From an uncultured Bacteroidia bacterium (GTDB taxonomy: Bacteria; Bacteroidota; Bacteroidia; Bacteroidales; Prolixibacteraceae), in the NCBI GenBank assembly GCA_903834845.1, contig CAILKW010000469.1, positions 1 to 32,762 on the forward strand: DNA of 32,762 nucleotides, given 5' to 3'. The notes below the pieces were generated by a model that was given only the letters and a program-made list of their open reading frames with translations, was not told the origin of the DNA and made no database searches. Shown piece after piece: positions 6,368 through 15,421 of this stretch (position 1 is its first letter; every line of letters begins with the position of its first letter). A program made the position numbers and the translations under genes.

Positions 6368-9250
6368 TTACTCAAAAGAGGTCTGAAGAATAACTAAACG
6401 CCTGTCGCCTGTCAAGCCAATTTTTAAATCTGTGGCGTATTCCGGAATTTTGCTTTCAATTACCTTATATTCACCGGCTTGAACCGCTATTTCAGAAATA
6501 AGTGATTCGTTAATTTTAATATTAAGAAATAGTATTTCTTTGGAAGGATTCCAAACTATCGTTGACATAAGCCGAGTCTTTGCCGGAACACGACACCAGA
6601 ATATGGCTTCACCGATTGGATTTTTCGGATCAGCAATTTCCGGCACTCCTCCAAAATCCCTGTGAAAATATGGGCCAAAAATACGCCGCCCATAAGGAAC
6701 GTATTGTTTTCCGGCTGCATTGTTCCATCCGCCCCCTTTTTCAGCCAGCAAATGACCATCCTTGTTAAGCAGAAGAGGTAAATTTTCATAAGAACCATAT
6801 AAGGCAGGTTTCGAATTGATCATCAATCCATTATACACACCAACGACTATTCCTTTTTCAGTTTCATATTCTCCCCATAAAATTGGAGCTTCTATCAATA
6901 CATGATTTTCATGTTTTTGCTCATCCGTCATATACAAAGTCATGTTTTTTAGAAGGCGGTCGGCAATGGGGTCAATGTTTGAGCGATTTACCAGATCAAA
7001 GCCTGAAAGCAAAACCGAACCTTTCCCATATAACATTTCTGCCAAGGCAATACCTTCTAAACCTATGCTATAATTCGCCAGAACAGCTATCTTACCGAAG
7101 TCTGTCTTATTTTTAAGTACAAAACCATTAGTCACAGGATAAATCGCCGGAAACCCTGGTTTTGTTTCCTGAAATCCGGTATAGTCACTCCATACCCTAA
7201 GCTCCCTGCGGGTAATGCCTTTGAAAATAGGATGATCGGGTCGTTCAGGATTGACATTGAACGAATTTCGGGAAGGACGGGGTGGCGGAGGGTAAGAAGG
7301 GTCATCAATATCCATTTTCGGGAAAGTGATGGCTACGGGTAAAACTTGTTTGAGGTATTTTTGATGCAGTGAATCCTGTCGCAGAATGATTACACGTGCC
7401 CCTTTTTCAACCACACTCAAAAGCAATGATGCCTGTTTTTCCAATTCAGAGTCTGCTGAATTTTCTCCAATTACAATACAATCAATAGGTTTAATATCAT
7501 TGAAGTTACTGATAGACTGAAATGTAATCCCACTTTTTTGGAATGTTTCTATTGTTCTTCCTTCCTGATCGTATATTTTTATCGGTGAAGCTGTTTTAGC
7601 TTCACCAAAACTCTTTTTTCCTATAAAAACGTTGGTAAAATTGCGCGAAACTTCACGATTTCCGGCAAATACAACACCTTCGAGCTGATAATTTCCCTCA
7701 AAAAGAGATTCCGGTAAATGAATTTCAATTTGTTTTGAATGTATGGCATAATATGGTATATCAGGCAGTTGAACTGTATCGGCAAACCGGTGAGTATAAG
7801 CTTTGTCTAATAAACGAACTATAAGTTTTACCTGCTTTAGATCCGAAAAATCATCAGAATCGTTAATAATATGTGCCGTTGGATGGATTGTTGCTCCGGC
7901 ATAAACCTGCGTTTGCCAGTTTTCCCAACTCAACAAAACCGGTGAATATGATAATTTTGCCTGCCAGACAACAGGTTTGGGCATCATATCGGTAAATGTA
8001 TTGATTGTATGCCAGTTACGAAACATGATCGTAAATGGAAAAACACCTGAAGATTCCGGGTTTATTCGCCGAAGCCTTCTCAACAGCTCGGTAGCCTGCT
8101 TAAAGGTAAAACACTGGTGTTCGTCAGCCAACTGTGCCTGTTGGTTTTGTGGTGCGTGACCGGTCCAGTTTTGTTGCGATACCGGATTTTTATGATTTGG
8201 TGTCAGGTTGTAGCGACCATCAGGGCCGGTGTAATTGCCAACACATTCAGTAAAAGTAAGTGGTTGCACTTTGTCGGGAAAGGTGATCTGATCATAATCT
8301 CTGATATTTAAAAAAGTATAAGGAGATGCATAATACCAGCCCCAATAGCGATGTAAATCACAGATATCACCCGATTTTCCTAATCCATAACCGGCATTAC
8401 CGATGTAAAGACGAGTTGGATCCCAAATTTTCAATTTATCAAAAGCGTAATCTAAAAACTGAACCCATTTTTTGGCAATCTCCCCGGAAAAGGGAACTTC
8501 ATTTGTAAGTGAGTAAATAACTAATGAGGGATGGTGCATATAGGGACTGAACTTTTCGTTGTGATACCACTCGACCGCTTTATCGTAATTTCGAGGTGGA
8601 CTTTGACCGTCAACCACAGCTGAATAGTTGCCTCCAAATACCATCATTCCTTGTTCATCGCATACATCGTACCAAGTTTGATTATCCGGAATTCGTATGA
8701 TATTGACATTGATACTTTTCATAAAACGGACGTAATCCTCAGCAAAAGTGCGATCAGTTTCTACCTCTGATGGAATACCGCGACCAGGAGGATTGATAGC
8801 AATACCGCGCAAAAAGAGTGGATGACCATTTAGGAAAATTTGACCATTTTTGGTTTCAAAATCACGAAAACCGATGCGAAAGTTACTTGTTTGAATAGTA
8901 GTGCCGCCGTCAGACAGAACAATTGACAGGTTATACAATTTTGGTTTGGATGGTGACCATTGGATTGGTTGAAGATGGTTAACGCTGAAACATAGTTTTC
9001 CAAACTTACGTGATATTTCCGGTTTACCTTCCCAAAGTAGCTCTCCACTGTCTGCAGTTTGAATGTGGAGTTTTACCACCGGAGAAATGAGTAAAGATGA
9101 GTCTCTGGTTTCGATTGACAGGGAATTGCCTGAAGTTTTGACACAAAATTGATATTTTTTATTCTCACCTGCGAACAATGGATGGGTGAAGTATATCATT
9201 ATCAAACCAATAATCAGAAACTTGTTGTAAGAAGTACTTATATGATTCAT
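6368..9250 (-). CDS. GH2-type secreted glycoside hydrolase
   Basis: A 960-residue glycosidase, last gene of the polysaccharide locus. Order: signal peptide (about 1-27, no lipobox); an Ig-like GH2 domain (about 55-130); a TIM barrel beginning at FLNGHPLFLRG (139-149); acid/base pair N250-E251 in SLTNE; probable nucleophile E335 in TFTEC. The spacing fits GH2 of the galactosidase/glucuronidase/mannosidase type. Around 590-800 there is a glutamine-amidotransferase-like fold (VIGENSADSELEKQA...) with no evident catalytic triad. Odd: the usual N-terminal jelly-roll sugar-binding domain seems to be missing, since only about 30 residues separate the signal peptide from the Ig-like domain. Substrate is not readable; the shared operator with rhaK hints at a rhamnose-bearing glycan. 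Likely periplasmic. Confidence 0.82.
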   Translation of the reverse strand: MNHISTSYNKFLIIGLIMIYFTHPLFAGENKKYQFCVKTSGNSLSIETRDSSLLISPVVKLHIQTADSGELLWEGKPEISRKFGKLCFSVNHLQPIQWSPSKPKLYNLSIVLSDGGTTIQTSNFRIGFRDFETKNGQIFLNGHPLFLRGIAINPPGRGIPSEVETDRTFAEDYVRFMKSINVNIIRIPDNQTWYDVCDEQGMMVFGGNYSAVVDGQSPPRNYDKAVEWYHNEKFSPYMHHPSLVIYSLTNEVPFSGEIAKKWVQFLDYAFDKLKIWDPTRLYIGNAGYGLGKSGDICDLHRYWGWYYASPYTFLNIRDYDQITFPDKVQPLTFTECVGNYTGPDGRYNLTPNHKNPVSQQNWTGHAPQNQQAQLADEHQCFTFKQATELLRRLRRINPESSGVFPFTIMFRNWHTINTFTDMMPKPVVWQAKLSYSPVLLSWENWQTQVYAGATIHPTAHIINDSDDFSDLKQVKLIVRLLDKAYTHRFADTVQLPDIPYYAIHSKQIEIHLPESLFEGNYQLEGVVFAGNREVSRNFTNVFIGKKSFGEAKTASPIKIYDQEGRTIETFQKSGITFQSISNFNDIKPIDCIVIGENSADSELEKQASLLLSVVEKGARVIILRQDSLHQKYLKQVLPVAITFPKMDIDDPSYPPPPRPSRNSFNVNPERPDHPIFKGITRRELRVWSDYTGFQETKPGFPAIYPVTNGFVLKNKTDFGKIAVLANYSIGLEGIALAEMLYGKGSVLLSGFDLVNRSNIDPIADRLLKNMTLYMTDEQKHENHVLIEAPILWGEYETEKGIVVGVYNGLMINSKPALYGSYENLPLLLNKDGHLLAEKGGGWNNAAGKQYVPYGRRIFGPYFHRDFGGVPEIADPKNPIGEAIFWCRVPAKTRLMSTIVWNPSKEILFLNIKINESLISEIAVQAGEYKVIESKIPEYATDLKIGLTGDRRLVILQTSFE

Positions 9251-9563
9251 TTTTTTATGTTTGATTAATATTAATTTGGTTTCAGACGGATGTCTGTGTG
9301 TCTTAAACCAATATTTTGTTTCTCAGGTGGAGAGGAAAGGACTTGTGCCTCACTTCAAGAATACAAACTGCCTATCCCTTTCATTCAAGTTCACTATTTA
9401 TTGGAATTCATTTGTATTTGTAACGCATTATATATTAAGCAATTGCATCAAATCCCCCCTGCCCCCCTTTTTTGAAAGGGGGAGTCGTTCAAACGTAAAT
9501 TGCTTCCTTTATAATGTTTTCAAGAATAACTTGACCGAAAGGGATAAACAGTTAATACAAATA
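9251..9563. other. Intergenic region between GH2 and esterase genes
   Basis: No supported gene; plus-strand ORFs here lack homology I recognise and run antisense into the esterase gene. The region has a short hairpin CAGAC-GGAT-GTCTG at 9283-9296 and the C-rich palindrome described separately. A gap this long inside a same-strand locus suggests that GH2 may have its own promoter or that the gap marks a later gene addition. Confidence 0.5.
9452..9482. repeat. C-rich/G-rich palindromic element
   Basis: CCCCCTTT (9463-9470), loop TTTG, AAAGGGGG (9475-9482): a perfect 8-bp stem preceded by a second C-run (9454-9459). Neither strand has a clear U-tract, so it does not look like a standard terminator. 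Similar C-run/G-run palindromes occur as dispersed intergenic repeats in many bacteria; whether this one is dispersed here cannot be told from one copy. Confidence 0.5.
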
Positions 9564-10361
9564 CTATTTATGGAAGAGTTTTATCATTTTTTCGGCATAT
9601 CGCTCTCCCATTATTCTGGTACTTTTTGAATCAAAGTGAGTTCCATCAAAGGTGGCGGTACTTTCAGATGTTACTACTGCCATTTTATTTATTTTTTCAG
9701 GCAACGTTAACATCATAAGATTGAAAACCTTTCGTTCAGGTTTGTCCTCCGAAAGTTGACCGGCAACGAATGGTATCTCCGGCAGTCCTAAATCGGCACG
9801 AAGAGATTTTATAAGTAAAGCAATCTTTTCGGGATAAATGTCGGTTTTTGAAACATCCGACTCACCCTGATGCCAGACGATTCCTTTTAAAGAGCCGCAC
9901 TTCATCGCCATCTTTGCCCGTTTTACCGCTTCGCTGTATAACAATGTTCCGGGCATCCATTCTGAAATGGCTGTACCTCCTTTTGCATTGACTACTATTC
10001 CGATTTGTTTCCCCGGCAAAGCCTGCGCTATTTTGTAGGCAAAATTGTAACCAGGCCCCATCTTTTGCATTGAAAGATCTTTCCGAACAGTAGAATATTT
10101 GTTTAGCGGATTAGCTGCTTTTTCCCATTCAAAACCCTCAACTCCGGTAAAGAGAAAAACATTTTCCAATGAATCCCGATCCTGAGCCTCAATTTCAGCT
10201 CTGCCAGCCATATTTGACTGACCGATAAGTAGGAAAATTTCGAGATTATGTAGTTGTTTGCTTTGCTTGTTTTTCTCATCCGGCAAAATAGTCAGACCAT
10301 TGGTTATATTGCAAAACAGCATAGACAACAATGCCACCAATACAATTTGTTTTATTTCCAT
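9564..10361 (-). CDS. SASA/CE6-type carbohydrate O-acetylesterase
   Basis: A 265-residue SGNH-like esterase with an N-terminal signal sequence (about 1-22). Visible catalytic blocks: GQSNMAG with nucleophile S49, the WHQGESD block at 163-169, and FDGTHFD with D239 and H242, together a complete triad. This is the pattern of the sialate O-acetylesterase (SASA) domain and of CE6 acetylxylan esterases. The likely role is removal of acetyl groups from the glycan so that the GH2 enzyme can act. It follows susD after 115 bases containing a hairpin, which may lower its expression relative to the SusC/D transporter. Confidence 0.82.
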   Translation of the reverse strand: MEIKQIVLVALLSMLFCNITNGLTILPDEKNKQSKQLHNLEIFLLIGQSNMAGRAEIEAQDRDSLENVFLFTGVEGFEWEKAANPLNKYSTVRKDLSMQKMGPGYNFAYKIAQALPGKQIGIVVNAKGGTAISEWMPGTLLYSEAVKRAKMAMKCGSLKGIVWHQGESDVSKTDIYPEKIALLIKSLRADLGLPEIPFVAGQLSEDKPERKVFNLMMLTLPEKINKMAVVTSESTATFDGTHFDSKSTRIMGERYAEKMIKLFHK

Positions 10362-10429
10362 TTTTCCAATTATTGAATTTTTTTTGTGTTGTAGTTTTGG
10401 TTAATAAGTCCATTGTTGGAATCATCATT

Positions 10430-10466
10430 AAAAACCAGCCGGAATTTATTCAATTCCAGCCGGTTT
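10430..10466 (-). terminator. Intercistronic hairpin after susD (attenuator-like)
   Basis: On the minus strand the transcript folds into a stem with inner GGAATT/AATTCC (10441-10446 with 10452-10457), 5-base loop, and outer CC/GG and AAA/TTT pairs broken by two mismatches; a short T-run (10434-10430) follows. It begins 11 bases after the susD stop. Such stem-loops after susD can partly terminate the transcript or protect its 3' end. Confidence 0.45.
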
Positions 10467-10476
10467 CACAGAATAA

Positions 10477-12090
10477 TTATTGGTTATATCCTTGATTTTG
10501 AGGGAATCCGCCCATTGCATCTCTCTCGGCCTGAGGTATTGGCCAGCGTACATGATAGGGTTGAATATTAGTACGACATGAATAGTATAACGGATTGGGT
10601 GAGGCTACTCCTCTGAATGTTAAAATGCCGCCATATAATTGCACCCTTTCAACCAATTTACCCAGCCGTTTCAGCATAAACCATCGCTGTCCCTCGAATG
10701 CCATTTCACGAGCAAATTCATCAAGCAGAATATTCTCGTTAAAGGTGGTAAGCAATTGATTAGGTGTGACTAAAAGACGGCTTGCTCTGATTTTATTAAT
10801 ATATAGAAGAGCTTTAGTATTATCGCCAAGACGCATATAAGCTTCGGCAGCTGTAAACAAAACCAAAGGAAACCGAAACATATAAATGTTGTTGTACGAT
10901 GATGTAACAAGCGGTAATTTCACCCAATCCCAATATTTTTTACAGGCAATATTGGCATTATTGTAGTAATTGTTGCCTGTCAAACTGCTATTGTCTGAAA
11001 GTTTTAAAGTGTCTCCCATTTTATATTTCAGTTTGCTGAAATCATAAGCAGGATCATTATAGGTATAATTATGTTGCCACCATGCACTCCAACGCTTGTC
11101 ATTTTTTGTGTCATAAAGACTGATCAGGTAAGGGTTCGGAAAGATACGCGCCCATCCGTAACCACCAAAAGCAGTGGCTGTTATACATCCTGGAACTGAG
11201 CGGTAAGTAGGAGTAAATACTAATGGAAGACGGTGAGCAGGACCTCCACCGGCGGCAACTTCATCAAACTGCATCACATACATCGCTTCTTTGGTGTTAT
11301 TCTTACGGTCTTGCAAGAAGATTTTGTCAGGACTTTCAAGCGCGAAAGGTCCTTCAAGAATGATTTTTTCAGACTGGGTAGCGGCTGTCTGATAGTCTTT
11401 TAACCACATTCCTACATCTGCTCTGAGCAATCGCACAACCCCTTGATTGAATCTACCCTGAACAACAGTCCAATCGGCAGCGTAATATTCGATTGCTTTG
11501 TCCAAATCGGCAACAATCAGTTTATAAACATCCTCCTGTTTAGCCGCTGTAAAAGTCCTGCCGTCAATGTTTTGGTAAGTTGTAGGATCGGTATTTAACC
11601 AAATATTGTCAAATTTGCGAACTAACCAAAAATAGGCATAAGCACGATAGGTGTAGGCTTCGCGAAGAATTGCTTTTTTCTCTTTGTCAGTTAGTGTTGA
11701 AGCTTCGCCAAAAGTGATAATACTGTTGGAGCGTTCAATAATCCGATACCATTTTTGCCACCAGCTGCGTATTGGTGCCTGCAGAGTTAAATCAATATCG
11801 GTACGATAGCGTGAAATATCGGCAGCGGCGGCCCTGTTGAAATCAATATCTGTTCCACCGTCACCCATAATATTTGCAAAGTTACTTGACTCACTCTCAC
11901 TCACTTGGGCTCTTTCAATGGTATATAAACCATTAACTGCAGCTTGCAATCCATCGGCAGTTGTATAAAGAAAATCTGTTGTAACTGCTGAAGGATTTTT
12001 TTCAACAAGATATCCATCGCACCCTGAAATGATCAATGCAAGCAATAGTGCGAAAATGTAGCCTGTATTTTGAATATAATTAGCTTTCAT
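10477..12090 (-). CDS. SusD/RagB-family glycan-binding outer-membrane lipoprotein
   Basis: Surface lipoprotein that partners SusC in capturing oligosaccharides. The 537-residue product has a lipoprotein signal with lipobox LIISGC and acylated C24, an N-terminal part typical of SusD (NPSAVTTDFLYTTADGLQAAVNGLY), helical TPR-like segments, and the family C-terminal signatures FAREMAFEGQRWFMLKRLG and the ending WPIPQAERDAMGGFPQNQGY. Full length and intact. It starts 11 bases after the susC stop codon. Because susC carries an internal stop, this lipoprotein may be orphaned or translated from a polar transcript. Confidence 0.93.
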   Translation of the reverse strand: MKANYIQNTGYIFALLLALIISGCDGYLVEKNPSAVTTDFLYTTADGLQAAVNGLYTIERAQVSESESSNFANIMGDGGTDIDFNRAAAADISRYRTDIDLTLQAPIRSWWQKWYRIIERSNSIITFGEASTLTDKEKKAILREAYTYRAYAYFWLVRKFDNIWLNTDPTTYQNIDGRTFTAAKQEDVYKLIVADLDKAIEYYAADWTVVQGRFNQGVVRLLRADVGMWLKDYQTAATQSEKIILEGPFALESPDKIFLQDRKNNTKEAMYVMQFDEVAAGGGPAHRLPLVFTPTYRSVPGCITATAFGGYGWARIFPNPYLISLYDTKNDKRWSAWWQHNYTYNDPAYDFSKLKYKMGDTLKLSDNSSLTGNNYYNNANIACKKYWDWVKLPLVTSSYNNIYMFRFPLVLFTAAEAYMRLGDNTKALLYINKIRASRLLVTPNQLLTTFNENILLDEFAREMAFEGQRWFMLKRLGKLVERVQLYGGILTFRGVASPNPLYYSCRTNIQPYHVRWPIPQAERDAMGGFPQNQGYNQ

Positions 12091-12101
12091 AATGGTAGAA
12101 A

Positions 12102-15100
12102 TTAAAAATTAATATTGATTCCAAATGTATAATTCTTTGTTTCAGGGTAGTTATTAGCCAATGTTTCAGGACTGTAGGACAAAAAATCGGTTTTAGTCCA
12201 GATATTGTCACCCGAAACATATACTTTTACCTTTGACATTCCAATGAAATCCAACCATTTTCTTGGAAAATTATATGATAATGAAATATTTCGTAATCTT
12301 ATATATGAGGCATCTTTGTAAGCTATTGTACCTCTGTATTCTGAATAATTGGTTGCATGAGGCCGAAACATAGTATTCGAAGGATTTTCAGGTGTCCAGT
12401 AATCGCGTTTAATACCATTTAAAACCCCGTCAAGTCGTCCGCCATAGTTAAATTCCTGCATAAAAGGATTTTGACGGATAACACCCTGAACAATATATAA
12501 TTCAGCTCCCAGTTCAAATCCTTTATATGACAGGTTGTTGGAAATAGAACCCATCCATTTTGGATCTCTCTTAATAATTACACGGTCATCTGCATTAATG
12601 ATTTTGTCTCCTGTAACGTCAACAACTCTAACATCTCCCGGACGGGCATTTGGCTGAGATGAATGTGCTATATCATCGGTTAATTGCCATATTCCGTCAA
12701 ATTTATAGTCATAATAAACGTTTACAGGTTGATCAATAAACCAATTATTGGAGACATCGTCAATAAATTTGCCGGTAACAGGGTCTTTAAGAACGCCTTT
12801 TATAAGTTTGTTTTTATTTGCCGAAAAATTGCCGGAAATTGACTAGGCAAAATCATTCGTTGATACGATGTATCCGGTTAATGAAATTTCGATTCCGCTG
12901 TTTTGTATCTCGCCCAGATTAGCAGGAATATTTGAATAACCCAAAACCGTTGGAACCTGACGATCAACCAAAAGATCAGTAGTATTTGATTTGTAATAGT
13001 CAAGGTTTGCCGTTAATCTGTTGTTAAAGAGCGCAAGATCAAGACCTGCATTTGAAGTAGTAGTTGTTTCCCATTTAAGATCAGGATTAGGTAACGAAGT
13101 ACCCGGCAGGTATCCAACAACAGGGGTGGTGCCAGAGACATAGAAATAATTGTCGGCAGTTGCAAGACTTCCGTAAGGAGAAATAGCCTGATTCCCAATT
13201 TGACCATAGCTCAAACGTATTTTAGCTTCATTAAGCCAATTAAAATTTGTCATAAATGATTCCTTATGAAGATTCCATGCAACTGATCCTGATGGGAAAT
13301 TTCCCCATTTATTATTAGTTCCAAACACAGATGAACCGTCACGGCGGACAGAAAAGTTGAACAGGTATTTATCCTTCAGATTGTAATTTACGCGACCCAT
13401 ATATGAAAGCATTTTACGCTCGTCGCTTCCTCTACCGACTTCCGAGGCAATATATGAATTCAGACTGTTGATACCAAAAAAATCGTTACCCAACTGTATG
13501 GCAGTACTTACAGTTGAAGTATTATATCGAGGCTCAACACCCTGCATTACAGTAATATCCAATTTATGAATTTCAGCGAATGTTTTTTCATAAGAAAGAA
13601 TATTTTCCAGCATATATTCGCGTGTGTCATAAAAACTTGCACTCGCATAGCCTTTTCCCAGAACGCCAGGGTCATCGAAAGACCTGAAATAGTCTGTTTC
13701 GCGGTGACGACTGTTCATACTTGCATTCAATTTGTATTTTAATCCGGGCAAAAATGATGGTGTTATTTCCAGATAGCCATTAAGAATTATTCGCTCTGCT
13801 TTATATTCGTAATTTCTCGTTTTATCATAATACAATGGGTTTACCGATTTTCCGTCTCCGGTAGGATAAAGTATCAGTTCTCCATTATCATCATAAATTT
13901 TTGATATTGGTGTGAAAGTGATAAAATCCTGCCATGAATTGGTTTCTTCACCTTGATTATATGTGGTGTAATAAGCTGAAAGACCTGTTTTAAAAGTATT
14001 TGATATTTTCTGATCAATGGCCAATTTACCCGAATAGCGGGTTAAGTTTGAACCTGTTCGGATTCCTTTCTGGTCTAAATAACCAATCGAAGCAGAGAAT
14101 TGAGTATTTTCATTTCCACCCGATATTGAAATGTCGTTCTTTATTAATGGAACATCTTTATTAAATGCAAAGTCTGTCCAGTTTATATAATTTTTGTTCG
14201 CAATACTTGACAGCTCATTAGGATTAAACATTTGATCATCATTAGGATATGTACCTTTCCAACCGTTTGCAGCAGTAGCAAGATCTCCCCTGTAAGCCTC
14301 GCGCCTAACCTGAATGTACTCTTCAGGTGAGAATATTTCGAAATTGGGATCAACATTTTGGATACTATAATAAGATTGGAAAGAAACCTTTACCTTATTA
14401 CTTGTGTTTGAACCCTTTTGTGTGGTAATAAGTATAACACCATTAGATGCACGTGCGCCATATATTGCCTGTGAAGCAGCATCTTTCAAAACAGACATAC
14501 TCTCAACATCGTTAATATTAATCTCGTTGATATTTGATATAGCAACGCCATCAACAACATAAAGTGGTGAGTTTCCACCTTTTAGCGATTTAATACCCCG
14601 AAGCAACACGTTTGAACTACCACCCGGGCGGGCATCGCTGAGTGTTACATACAATCCAGGTACTTTACCTTTCAACATTCCCTGAAGGTCAGTTGTTGGC
14701 TGTGCTATTAGCGCGTCAGTCTTAACCGTTGTAACAGAGCCTGATATATCACTTCGTTTTTGTGTACCATAACCTACAACCACAACTTCATCTACACTGA
14801 CTACATCAGCTTCGAGTTTTATATTTATGGATAAAGAAGTTCCGATTTCAACTTCCTTTGTTTTCATTCCAATGTAAGAAAATACCAATGTCCGGGCATC
14901 CGAACCTATTGATAAGGAATAACTTCCATTAACATCAGTAATTGTTCCCGTTGTAGTCCCTTTCACAACCACAGTAACTCCAGGCAGTGTACCGCCGTTA
15001 AGCTCAGTAACTTTCCCTGAGATAGTCCTGGGCTGTGCAAAACTGTTTATTCCCAATAAAATCAGGAGCATAAACAATCCGATTCTCTTCAATACTAATT

Positions 15101-15110
15101 TTTGCATCAT
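12102..15110 (-). pseudogene. SusC/RagA TonB-dependent transporter, broken by one in-frame TAG
   Basis: Outer-membrane oligosaccharide importer. Parts seen: signal peptide (1-25, ending NSFAQ), a carboxypeptidase-regulatory-like domain (about 28-100), TonB-box region VVVVGYGTQKR near 110-120, plug domain with LYVVDGVAI and VLKDAASQAIYGARASNGV, then beta-barrel. The frame is open from 15110 to 12102 (1003 codons with final stop, normal SusC length) except for TAG at 12845-12843, codon 756. The local protein reads ...VSTNDFA-stop-SISGNFSANKNKLIK...; homologues usually have Trp in this strand (NFxW...), so TGG to TAG by one G to A change is the simplest explanation. Without readthrough the barrel loses its last 247 residues. 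It could be a real lesion, strain polymorphism or base-call error. Confidence 0.88.
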
Positions 15111-15261
15111 ACGTCTTATTTTTATTAATTAATTTAAATGAGAAATTATATACATGAGAAAAATAAATAGCAGTAAGATGGTGAAAGCGATAGATATCAA
15201 TTGTATTAATATTTTTCTTTTAGCTCGATCCATAACATAAATAATTATGATTTTAAACGTT

Positions 15262-15294
15262 CAAAAATATGGGATGCAAGCCAATTAATCCAAT
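15262..15294 (-). promoter_or_regulatory. Candidate susC promoter
   Basis: Minus strand reads TATTTTTG at 15269-15262, an exact TAnnTTTG -7 box. About 21 bases upstream is a TTG (within TTTATTGG) that could serve as a weak -33 element. The implied transcript would have a leader of roughly 145 bases before the susC ATG at 15110, and the repeated operator words lie just upstream. Confidence 0.4.
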
Positions 15295-15315
15295 AAATGT
15301 GTATCAGAAAGGTAG

Positions 15316-15419
15316 GGTTGATGTTACAAATTGAGTTTAATCTGTATCAATTTTACCCGTTAAATGTTACAAATCAAATAATCACAAATCACAAAATGGT
15401 ACATATAGTTACAAATCAA
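15316..15419 (-). promoter_or_regulatory. Candidate operator: five repeats of an (A/T)TTTGT(A/G)A-type motif upstream of susC
   Basis: Three GTTACAAA copies start at 15323, 15366 and 15408, 42-43 bases apart (four helical turns). Between them CACAAAT and CACAAAATGGT give two related sites. Read toward susC the motifs are ATTTGTAAC, ATTTGTGAT and ATTTTGTGA. They lie between the regulator stop codon and the putative susC promoter, where an AraC-type activator would bind. The same words occur upstream of rhaK: 18-mer at 15379-15362 versus 30728-30745 (17/18) and ACCATTTTGT at 15400-15391 versus 30760-30769 (10/10). Confidence 0.6.
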
Positions 15420-15421
15420 TA

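Noticed and set aside
6346-6393. A small 15-codon gene following repeat copy 1
   Set aside because: It overlaps the GH2 3' end on the other strand and has no features beyond the copied ATG context; more likely a remnant.
9261-9629. Plus-strand ORF of 122 codons before and over the esterase gene end
   Set aside because: It crosses the C-rich palindrome and runs antisense into the esterase 3' end, has no recognisable domain and a low-complexity composition.
12102-12554. A separate 150-residue gene downstream of susC
   Set aside because: It is in the same frame as susC, the DNA between is open apart from one TAG, and its sequence is the SusC C-terminal barrel. It is the tail of the broken gene.
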